From positions 496,001 to 560,000 of the forward strand of contig JADJUJ010000001.1 of NCBI GenBank assembly GCA_016710765.1: DNA of 64,000 nucleotides. The letters run 5' to 3'. This document shows positions 1-7,099 of this stretch, piece by piece. Position 1 is the stretch's first letter. The number at the start of each line of letters is the position of its first letter. The stretch comes from Lewinellaceae bacterium. GTDB taxonomy: Bacteria; Bacteroidota; Bacteroidia; Chitinophagales; Saprospiraceae. The position numbers and the translations under genes are program-made. A model generated the notes under the pieces. It made no database searches, was not told where the DNA came from, and saw nothing but the letters and a program-made list of their open reading frames with translations.

Positions 1-686
1 CGCCAACCGTACTCCAGCGTAATGGCACTTCGTTTCGTCACTTTAAAGCGGGTGGCAGCAGCCACCACCACAGCATCGTTTTTATCCGAAATACGGTCAA
101 CGAGATTGTAGTGAATATACACTGGCGCAATCTGCAGCGAAAACCGATCGCTGAACTTCCGTCCGATAATTACCTGATGGGCAAACGACATCCGATTCGT
201 TGCCTGCGCGTATTTGTCAAATCCGTTCACCGCCTTATCGGGGTCTTTTTGCATGGTATAAAACATGCTGGAAAAAAGGGTTACGCTCACCGGCGACCCT
301 CCTCCCGACATCTGGCGCAGCAGACGGTATTTCAAAAAGCCATCGAGCATTTTTTCATAGGAAGTACGGCCAATACCCACTTCCAAACGCCCGTCGTAGC
401 TGTACTCCAGCCCCAGGCGGATGCTGGCCCCGCCATCGAGCCCAAAAAAATCGTACCAGCCGCTGTTAAAAGCGCCGAAACGGTGGGAAATTCTAAAATC
501 GAGGGTACGGCGGCCCGGAACTTCCAGGGTGTGAAAATTGATTAGTCGTGTGCCCTTAAAACTGGCCACCACCGGTTCTTTGACCTTCTCATCGCCCAAC
601 AGGCCCAATAAATCATCTTGTGCCCTCAAATTCGGGCTGGCACTCCAAACCAGTACCAGGGTGGCGACAATGCGAAACAACTTCAT
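1..686 (-). CDS. DUF5777 family outer-membrane beta-barrel protein, C-terminus beyond the window
   Basis: The minus-strand frame from the ATG at 686 stays open to the window edge (228 codons seen). It starts with a signal peptide of about 22 residues and then reads as alternating beta strands rich in aromatic residues. The stretch FRISHRFGAFNSGWYDFFGL, followed by IRLGLEYSYDGRLEVGIG, is typical of DUF5777, a Bacteroidota outer-membrane barrel family of unknown function. It is the last seen member of a co-directional set with two cytochrome-like lipoproteins (44 bp upstream) and a haem-binding protein, so a link to electron transfer is inferred from context only. Nothing in the visible part looks broken. 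Confidence 0.8.
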   Translation of the reverse strand, partial: MKLFRIVATLVLVWSASPNLRAQDDLLGLLGDEKVKEPVVASFKGTRLINFHTLEVPGRRTLDFRISHRFGAFNSGWYDFFGLDGGASIRLGLEYSYDGRLEVGIGRTSYEKMLDGFLKYRLLRQMSGGGSPVSVTLFSSMFYTMQKDPDKAVNGFDKYAQATNRMSFAHQVIIGRKFSDRFSLQIAPVYIHYNLVDRISDKNDAVVVAAATRFKVTKRSAITLEYGW

Positions 687-730
687 AGGATGTTCAATTA
701 GGAGTCAGAAAAAAGCGAGAAAAGCAGGGT

Positions 731-1138
731 TTAGTTATTCGGCGCCCCGGCCTGTATCCATTTGTATAATTGCGACATATAGCAATCATTGAGCTGGGAG
801 GCGCTGTTCTTGGGCATCTGCGAGGCGTTACCGTCCCAACTGATGGCACTCCAAAATTTTCCCGTGCCTACGCTCGCATTTACGCCAGCATAAGTGTTCA
901 GTACCACACCGCCACCCGCACCGGAAGCGTTGTGGCATGAGTTTTCAGATCCACACGAATTTTTAAGGATTGGAACAATATTGGCCTGATAACTCATTGT
1001 CCCGGAGGTATCGCACTGGGTTGCACCCAATAGTGTTTCCGGATGTAATTCCTGGTTATTGTCGTAGTAACAGCCCCCCGAACTCAGGAGTAAGGCTAAC
1101 GGTAAAACACCCCAAAGGAGTTTCCAAGGATTTTTCAT
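731..1138 (-). CDS. small cytochrome c-like lipoprotein with a CX5CH motif
   Basis: A 135-residue protein beginning MKNPWKLL with a hydrophobic signal and lipobox (LLSSGGC), so probably lipid-anchored in the cell envelope. The mature part has the Bacteroidota pattern CDTSGTMSYQANIVPIL followed by NSCGSENSCHN and ends LYKWIQAGAPNN. This is the layout of small c-type cytochrome-like lipoproteins, but the haem-type motif is CGSENSCH (CX5CH) instead of CXXCH. A longer frame exists upstream, but this ATG gives the clean signal peptide. It follows a related, frameshifted paralogue by 28 bp and precedes the DUF5777 barrel. Covalent haem attachment is not certain with this spacing. Confidence 0.75.
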   Translation of the reverse strand: MKNPWKLLWGVLPLALLLSSGGCYYDNNQELHPETLLGATQCDTSGTMSYQANIVPILKNSCGSENSCHNASGAGGGVVLNTYAGVNASVGTGKFWSAISWDGNASQMPKNSASQLNDCYMSQLYKWIQAGAPNN

Positions 1139-1166
1139 GAATGATCTATTAATAAAGGTGATGGGG

Positions 1167-1536
1167 TTAGTTGTTCGCGGCGCCTTGTAAAATCCAAACG
1201 TAGATTGACGCAATTTGCTGGTCGCTCAGTGGATCGTAAGGGCTTGGCGGCATGGCCTGTTCGCCTGAATACAGGCGGATGACTTCGTACAATTTGCTGC
1301 CGTGCGCATCAGCGGTTTTACGCCCCGCGCTGAAGGAGGTCGTCGTAGCTCAACAACGGAAACAAGTCTGAACTCCCGTCGTGGCAACCCGAGATGGAGC
1401 AGTTTGCGCTGATGATGGGCGAAATCTCTTGTGCATAACTGACAACAGGTACATCTGCCGAAGGGCTAACTTGTTGGGTACATTGCCAGAACGCCAGGAG
1501 TGGCAGAAAGCGTAAAATTTTTATGAAATGTTTCAT
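1167..1536 (-). pseudogene. cytochrome c-like lipoprotein with a CX4CH motif, frameshifted
   Basis: The frame from the ATG at 1536 encodes a lipoprotein signal (LLAFWQC) and a cytochrome-like segment ISANCSISGCHDGSS (CX4CH), then stops after LLQRGA. In the next frame the protein continues: GRKTADAHGSKLYEVIRL, then MPPSPYDPLSDQQIASIYVW, ending ILQGAANN and a TAA at 1167. That end matches the neighbouring paralogue (YKWIQAGAPNN). The change of frame falls at the four-C run 1323-1326; removing one base restores a 122-residue protein. An assembly error is as likely as a true mutation. CX4CH haem sites are known in Desulfovibrio cytochrome c3. Confidence 0.7.
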
Positions 1537-1679
1537 GCGGCAAAAATAGATGCGTAAAAAGTATATAACGAACCCATGCAGCTGAATATGTGTGGTAATT
1601 TGCTGAACAGGTAAAAAAGGCGACTGAACGGAACGACGATTGAACTTAATTGCAGGATTTCGTTCCGTTTGGGTTTAAT

Positions 1680-2174
1680 TCAATCTTTTTCTTCCTGATC
1701 CTCTTCTCCCGATTCGCCATTCCTTCCACCGGCTTCAGCATTCTGGGAGTCAAGCCAACTCAACAAGGTATTGCGCTGTGCTTGAGATAAGCGGGCTTCT
1801 GAATGTATCCATACATAACTGTTTAAGGGCATTTCCCCCTCCCTAACCTTCTCAGCAGCTTCTTCCATCGCCTCGCTCCTGTCTTTTGGCTGCAATGCAC
1901 CAAAAGTAGAAAAATTCAAAGCCTCCCGACCTTCAATGATATGATTCCCGATCCACCAGCTTACTGGCGCTACATGAGCATACCAGGGGGATTTAACTTC
2001 ATTGGAATGGCAATCATAACAAGCTGCCTTTAAAATAGTCTGCACTTCGGCCGGAACCGCAGTAACCACGGCTACATCCTGTACGGGATCAAAAGGAGGG
2101 TTTGATATATTTCCCGGAATTAACTGTATTCCGAGTAGTATAATTATTGGCGCAAGCCACCATATCTTTTTCAT
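1680..2174 (-). CDS. haem-binding domain protein (Haem_bd type)
   Basis: A 164-residue protein with an N-terminal membrane anchor or signal (MKKIWWLAPIIILLGIQLIP) and one classical CXXCH site in AACYDCHSNEVKSPWYAHVA, followed by PVSWWIGNHIIEGREALNFS. This is the signature of the Bacteroidota Haem_bd family, periplasmic c-type proteins. The C-terminus is a strongly acidic tail (GESGEEDQEEKD). The gene is 144 bp upstream of the CX4CH lipoprotein on the same strand, so the four minus-strand genes down to the window edge may form one electron-transfer cluster. The family call is firm; the redox partner is unknown. Confidence 0.85.
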   Translation of the reverse strand: MKKIWWLAPIIILLGIQLIPGNISNPPFDPVQDVAVVTAVPAEVQTILKAACYDCHSNEVKSPWYAHVAPVSWWIGNHIIEGREALNFSTFGALQPKDRSEAMEEAAEKVREGEMPLNSYVWIHSEARLSQAQRNTLLSWLDSQNAEAGGRNGESGEEDQEEKD

Positions 2175-2282
2175 AACAAGTAAATTTTATTGGGTAAAAT
2201 GAGATCTCCCCACAGGAAAAATATCGTTCCTGGGGTTAATGCAGCGTTGGTTCAAACGCTTAGCCCACAATAGAGCAAATGG

Positions 2283-2660
2283 CTAACAGGAGGGTGGCCT
2301 GAACAACGACGAGAGGAAGCCCTTAAGGCAATTGGCTTCGCGCTGCAGATAAGTTTGTCGTTGTTCCTGTTGGGCCAATGGATGGGTATACACTACCTCC
2401 GGTTGAATGGAAGGTGTAAATGCCAGCAAGGTTGGGGGAGTAGCCATATGGCCGGGTAAGCGCTCATGTGAGCGATCCGACCGCTCGTGTTTCGCATTAC
2501 TGTAATGCAGCGTCAGGTAATTGAAAAAACTGGTTTGGGGTGCAATCTGCTTGTGTTGCTGAAAGTGCTGAAACAGAAATGGCATTTTCACCAATTCATG
2601 GGTTACCATGTTGGAAAGTGCCATCTGGCAGGATAGCAGAATAATCCATGTTCGTTGCAT
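2283..2660 (-). CDS. small secreted protein, unknown function
   Basis: The ATG at 2660 gives a 125-residue protein with an N-terminal hydrophobic stretch (MQRTWIILLSCQMALSNMV) and then LVKMPFLFQHFQQHKQ, SFFNYLTLHY and a His/Asp/Arg-rich segment (HERSDRSHERLPGH). This resembles a family of short Bacteroidota exported proteins with the pattern K-P-x-L-x-x-H-x-x-H ... SFxxFLxxHY ... LP, for which I know no function. An in-frame ATG at 2666 is an equally possible start. The His clusters could bind metal, but this is speculation. Confidence 0.5.
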   Translation of the reverse strand: MQRTWIILLSCQMALSNMVTHELVKMPFLFQHFQQHKQIAPQTSFFNYLTLHYSNAKHERSDRSHERLPGHMATPPTLLAFTPSIQPEVVYTHPLAQQEQRQTYLQREANCLKGFLSSLFRPPSC

Positions 2661-2775
2661 CAACATTTGGCTGCAAAAGTGAGAAGATCCGATGAATGCC
2701 CCAATGACCTGTCTCAGCAACTCAACTGATTATTATGAAGTAGCCTTTTTCTATGGTATCAGCATTGGTGATATT

Positions 2776-2810
2776 AAAAAAAATCCGCCGATGTTCACAA
2801 CACCGGCGGA
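2776..2810 (-). terminator. intrinsic terminator of the outer-membrane receptor gene
   Basis: Read on the minus strand, a 7-bp GC-rich stem (TCCGCCG / CGGCGGA, + strand 2784-2790 and 2804-2810) with a 13-nt loop is followed by eight T residues (2783-2776). It lies 38 bp beyond the receptor stop codon. Confidence 0.8.
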
Positions 2811-2847
2811 CGAAAAACTATAATCGCAGCATTTCAAACCTCAAATT

Positions 2848-5268
2848 TTACTTCCCCAGTCGCTGGTTGATATCCTCCAACCCTGTTTTGCGCTGTCGGG
2901 CGCCTTTTATGCTTTTGTTGCCAAAATTGTAATTGACGTTCAGTTTTACCGTTTGGCTCTCCCAGTTTCCTGCAGCACGCATGTACAACCCGGGTGTAAA
3001 ATCGTTTACACCACTCCAGTTGGCAGTACCCAAAATGTCGCCAAATGCCAGGCTGATGGTTCCGTCGCCATCCATAATTTGCTTGCGAACACCGAGATCC
3101 ATCGCACCTTGTGCCTTCGAACGCATGACTGCGCCCCAAATGCCCGGGCTGTTGAACCAGCCCGAAACCTGTACAGACCAGCCTTTACCCAGTTTGAAAG
3201 TTTGCTCGCTGTAGGCATTGAAGGATTGGAATGTTTCGGTATAGGCAAATCCTTCCCTGAAATCAGCATTGAACCGGGCAATGTAACCCGACCAGCTAAA
3301 GTAGCCATCCCACCATTTCGTAATCGGCATCGGAAAACTCAGGCTCAGGCTGTAGTTGTCCTGATCCGCGATATTGCCCTTGCGCTGGTAAGCCCGGCTC
3401 CCCTCCGTGGTGTCGATGTACTCCGTAAACATGTCGTTGGTATGGCTATAACCCACTGTAGTGTTCAAGAAGCCCATGAAAGTATGGGTAAGTTCTACGT
3501 TGTTGGTAAACTGCGGACGCAGGAACGGATTTCCTTTTTGGTACGTCAATTCATCAAGCCGGTTTTCAAATGGATTTAGGTCCTGGTACCGCGGACGGTC
3601 AATCCGGCGGCTGTACGTAAGGCTAAACTGGTTTTTATCGTTCATCTTGTACGTAACAGCAGCACTGGGAAACAAATTAAGATAGTTGTTTTCAATGTGC
3701 TGATCACTTTCGCTATTTGCAGCCATGAGATCGCCGGTATAGTCGGTATTTTCTGCACGAATACCCCCCTGAAAGCCCCACTTTTTTACTTCGGTATTGT
3801 AATTCAGGTAAGCTGCGTTGACGTGCTCATTGTACACAAAGCGGTTGGACTGGTCGGCATTTTTTACCGAAATACCTTCAATTACATCATAAAAATCAAA
3901 AGTGTTGTCCGTTTTAACATGCGCCGTTTTAAATCCAATACCTACCTTACCCTTGAGTGCCTTCTGCTCGTAATCAATCTTTCCGATCATCATATCCACA
4001 TCGGTCGGCGTGTTGTTGCGGTATATTTTTTCCGACAACACCGACTGCTCCGTTGGGTCCATGTACATATTAGGCTGGTAAGAATCGGCCCGAAAGCGAT
4101 AGATGCCACGGTTGAGGTCAACATTCAGTTCGTGACCCGTTGTGTCGGCATAACGGTAGTTGACATTGAAGTTGAAATTGTTCCGCTCTTGCGGAATTTT
4201 ATTGTTGGCGATAAGTACAGAATCAATGTTGTTTGGGGTATCGAGCATTGAAATTGGTGTTCGGGATGAATTTTCCCAGGGGCCCTTATTGTGCCGTCCG
4301 TCAACTAAAAAGCCAATGGTGTTTTTGTCGTTGAGGAAAAAATCGGATCCGAGTTTGAAGTTGTGCATGTTGTTGTTGTCTACCATTTTCGACTTCATAT
4401 CGAAACGCTGACCATTTTGTTCCCGCAACAAATTCATTCCATTGTGCCAGTCGCCAAAATGATTGTTGTAATTGCCAAAAACATTGTAGTGTTGGTTGCG
4501 GTAGTTGAATGCACTGTTGATACCGCCCTTCAGGCTTTCACCATAAACAAGTTCGGCACCCATCGATCCATTGGCGCCCAGCGCCATCTTTTTCTTGGTG
4601 CGGATGTTGATGATACCGGCATTTCCGGAAGCATCGTATTTTGCTGAGGGGTTGGATATCAGTTCGATAGATAGGATATCTTCTGCCCGCATGGTTTTAA
4701 GCACCGCTGCGAGATCTCTGCCCTGCATGGGCACATCACGACCGTCGATTTGGATGCGAACAGCATTTTTACCCCGCATGTTGACATTTTCATTATTGTC
4801 AACCACCACACCGGGCGCCTTGCGCAACAATTCCAGTACATTCTGGCCCTGTGAATTGATGTTGCCATCCACATTGAGAATAGTCTTGTCGGCCTGAACC
4901 TCTACAATTGGCTTACTGGCTGTGATGGTGACGGTCTGAAGGGTTTGCGAGGATTCCTGAATTTGTATTTTATCCAGTATCCGATCACCGCCTGCGTAAT
5001 CAAAAACAGGAGAATCTGCTGCGCCCATGCCCAGCATGCTCGCATGGACATAGTAGCGGCCGGCCGGAATGGCTTCGAAGGCAAAGCCGCCGTGGTCATC
5101 GGCAATTGCACCTTTTACCAGACTGGTATCTGCGGCACTGTAGAGTATTACGGTGGAAAATGCGGCATCGTCACCGTCGGTTAGGAGAACCTTTCCGTTG
5201 ATTGATTGCGCAGAGAGGAGGGTCGCTGAGCCCACAATAAGGGTCAGCGACAGGAAGATGGTTTTCAT
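2848..5268 (-). CDS. TonB-dependent receptor-like outer-membrane protein (carboxypeptidase-regulatory domain, beta-barrel 3 family)
   Basis: An 806-residue exported protein. Residues 1-20 are a signal peptide, 22-105 a CarboxypepD_reg-like domain (SINGKVLLTDGDDAAFSTVI), about 110-225 a plug-like region (VTITASKPIVEVQADKTILN; RIQIDGRDVPMQGRDL; SNPSAKYDASGNAGIINIRT), and the rest a barrel of the OMP_b-brl_3 type. In known relatives this architecture forms large outer-membrane proteins, many with unknown ligands. There is no SusD-like partner nearby, so a nutrient cannot be guessed. The gene stands alone between its own promoter (5351-5380) and terminator (2776-2810). Confidence 0.85.
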   Translation of the reverse strand: MKTIFLSLTLIVGSATLLSAQSINGKVLLTDGDDAAFSTVILYSAADTSLVKGAIADDHGGFAFEAIPAGRYYVHASMLGMGAADSPVFDYAGGDRILDKIQIQESSQTLQTVTITASKPIVEVQADKTILNVDGNINSQGQNVLELLRKAPGVVVDNNENVNMRGKNAVRIQIDGRDVPMQGRDLAAVLKTMRAEDILSIELISNPSAKYDASGNAGIINIRTKKKMALGANGSMGAELVYGESLKGGINSAFNYRNQHYNVFGNYNNHFGDWHNGMNLLREQNGQRFDMKSKMVDNNNMHNFKLGSDFFLNDKNTIGFLVDGRHNKGPWENSSRTPISMLDTPNNIDSVLIANNKIPQERNNFNFNVNYRYADTTGHELNVDLNRGIYRFRADSYQPNMYMDPTEQSVLSEKIYRNNTPTDVDMMIGKIDYEQKALKGKVGIGFKTAHVKTDNTFDFYDVIEGISVKNADQSNRFVYNEHVNAAYLNYNTEVKKWGFQGGIRAENTDYTGDLMAANSESDQHIENNYLNLFPSAAVTYKMNDKNQFSLTYSRRIDRPRYQDLNPFENRLDELTYQKGNPFLRPQFTNNVELTHTFMGFLNTTVGYSHTNDMFTEYIDTTEGSRAYQRKGNIADQDNYSLSLSFPMPITKWWDGYFSWSGYIARFNADFREGFAYTETFQSFNAYSEQTFKLGKGWSVQVSGWFNSPGIWGAVMRSKAQGAMDLGVRKQIMDGDGTISLAFGDILGTANWSGVNDFTPGLYMRAAGNWESQTVKLNVNYNFGNKSIKGARQRKTGLEDINQRLGK

Positions 5269-5678
5269 TGCTTAATTACATTTTAGTTGTTGCCAGGATA
5301 GAATTTACGTCTTGGGCCTTCAGCGGCCCTGTTTTGTTTTTATAGCGGAACAAAGATGTAGCAAATTTAGTACTATGCAATACAAAGAACCTTTTTTAAC
5401 ACTTAACATTCGATGAAGCACTTAAAAATACCCATGAATGGAAGGTTTTTGCTGTTTAATTATACAAGACACTATCAGAGACAACTGGGTTACACCAAAG
5501 ATGCACAATACCGCTGGTGTATAGACGAACGGTCCAATTAGACCGATTAACAGTAAAGGGAAGAAGAATACAGGCTATTCAGGGTTAAATTGAACGGCTA
5601 TAAAGGTGGAGTGCAAACAAATGCAACCATTGCCCGGCGCCAATGCGCGGATGATTTCCGGCAAAGCCAAAGACCTGT
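5269..5678. other. 410-bp intergenic region
   Basis: Apart from the receptor promoter at 5351-5380, I see no gene. Two small inverted repeats are present near 5494-5545 (a 7-bp tacacca/tggtgta pair and a 5-bp cggtc/gaccg pair); neither is followed by a T-run, and neither is strong. Confidence 0.6.
5351..5380 (-). promoter_or_regulatory. Bacteroidota-type promoter for the receptor gene
   Basis: On the minus strand there is a TTG (5380-5378), a 19-base gap and CATCTTTG (5358-5351), close to the Bacteroidota -33/-7 pattern TTTG...TAnnTTTG with one mismatch. The start codon is about 80 bp downstream. Confidence 0.5.
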
Positions 5679-6464
5679 TCAGATCAACATGCGGATACCT
5701 TTTACTTCGAAAGACTGGATTCCAGCATCGGTTTGGATCTGCAATAAGCCCGTGGGGTCTGTGCCTGTGATGACTCCTTTCAAACTGGAGCCATCGGGCA
5801 ATTCAAACTCAGAAACTTGCCCATTCCGATAAAGATGAGACTGATAATCGGCATGAACGGAGGAGAAATGACCAGCACGCAGCTGTAAATAACGGCGTTC
5901 CAGGTTCTGCAGCAATGTGCCCAAAACCAATTCAACGTCGAAAGTACTCCCTGAAACCGTCGCCATGGACCCGGCATGTGGGAGATCTGATGAAAATTGG
6001 ATCTGGTTTACATTGAGGCCTATTCCAACTATAGCGGCTTCATACTGGCCTCCAAGCACAGTGTTTTCAATCAATATGCCGGCCAGTTTCTTATTGTCCG
6101 CATAGATGTCATTAGGCCATTTTATACCGACAGAAGGGCCTGGCTGTAAATAATGGACAACCGTATCACGCACGGACAACGCAACTGCCTCACTTAGAGA
6201 GAATTGCGACTGCAACGCCAGCCAATTGGGGTAAAAAATAACAGAAAACGTTAGGTTTTCACCAGGGTTGGCCAACCATTTACTGCCAAATTGTCCGCGG
6301 CCGGCTGACTGACTGGCAGCAAGTACCACCGTTCCTTCGGGTGGCCTGTTTTTTGCTGCTGATTTTGTTGACGTTCCGGCGATCCAGGAGCGGGCGTAGT
6401 CGTTCGTCGAAGGGAGTTCGTCGAAAGTCAATAGAACTTTTCCGATAAAAAGGGTGTTCGACAT
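5679..6464 (-). CDS. birA: biotin--[acetyl-CoA-carboxylase] ligase
   Basis: A 261-residue biotin protein ligase that makes biotinyl-AMP and transfers biotin to the carrier lysine of biotin-dependent carboxylases. Family motifs are present: SAGRGQFGSKW (residues 53-63, the biotinyl-AMP loop, usually GRGRxGRxW), KWPNDIY (115-121) and KKLAGILIE (125-133). The C-terminal domain follows from about residue 215. There is no N-terminal helix-turn-helix, so this is a catalytic-only enzyme, not a bifunctional repressor. It is divergent from rsfS across 149 bp. The call is firm. Confidence 0.93.
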   Translation of the reverse strand: MSNTLFIGKVLLTFDELPSTNDYARSWIAGTSTKSAAKNRPPEGTVVLAASQSAGRGQFGSKWLANPGENLTFSVIFYPNWLALQSQFSLSEAVALSVRDTVVHYLQPGPSVGIKWPNDIYADNKKLAGILIENTVLGGQYEAAIVGIGLNVNQIQFSSDLPHAGSMATVSGSTFDVELVLGTLLQNLERRYLQLRAGHFSSVHADYQSHLYRNGQVSEFELPDGSSLKGVITGTDPTGLLQIQTDAGIQSFEVKGIRMLI

Positions 6465-6613
6465 ACGATCCTGTGTTTTTGTTGATCGACAAAAAACGCA
6501 GAAATTGTTAACTTCTGCTCTTTTTTAGGCGTTACCTTTAAGGCGCATAATTTTATTGCAAAAAAAAGCGCTTAATATCAATCACCTAGCAACTGTCATT
6601 AAATTTTATTCTC

Positions 6614-7006
6614 TTGAGTCAAGCTGCAGCCCAATTCGTTAGAAAACAAGATCAAGAAACCGAACAACTGAACCATTGGATCATTGAGGGTATCCGGGAT
6701 AAAAAAGGTAAGAACATCGTACAACTCGATTTGCGCAAACTTCACGACGCACCTGCCGATTTTTTCATCATTTGTGAAGGCGACTCCAATGTGCACGTAA
6801 AGTCCATTTCGGATAGTATTTTCAAAACGGTAAAACAAGAGATGCAAATGGCGCCCAACCACCTGGAAGGGAGCAGCAATGCGAAGTGGATTTTGATGGA
6901 CTACTTCAACACTGTAGTGCATGTTTTCTACCCCGAAACAAGGGAATTTTACGAGATAGAGCATCTTTGGAGTGATGCCGATGTTACGGAATTTACAGAT
7001 TTGTAG
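6614..7006 (+). CDS. rsfS: ribosome silencing factor RsfS
   Basis: A 130-residue protein of the RsfS/Iojap family, which binds ribosomal protein uL14 and blocks subunit joining when nutrients are scarce. The family core is clear: KKGKNIVQLDLRKL, APADFFIICEGDSNVHVKSI, WILMDYFNTVVHVFYPETRE and YEIEHLWSDAD. The reading frame opens with TTG at 6614, and no in-frame ATG lies upstream, so TTG is the best start. The gene is followed by ftsH after 93 bp on the same strand, a neighbour order common in Bacteroidota. Confidence 0.93.
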   Translation: MSQAAAQFVRKQDQETEQLNHWIIEGIRDKKGKNIVQLDLRKLHDAPADFFIICEGDSNVHVKSISDSIFKTVKQEMQMAPNHLEGSSNAKWILMDYFNTVVHVFYPETREFYEIEHLWSDADVTEFTDL

Positions 7007-7099
7007 GTTCGGTGACAAGAATTTTACCAGCCTTACCCAACTATGGGCCGGCTTTTATGTTTGATCTACGCAACACAACCCCATCTTTTATCTTAAGTC

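Noticed and set aside
7030..7064. Possible weak hairpin with a short T-run between rsfS and ftsH
   Set aside because: The stem is interrupted and the T-run is four bases; it is not convincing as an attenuator.
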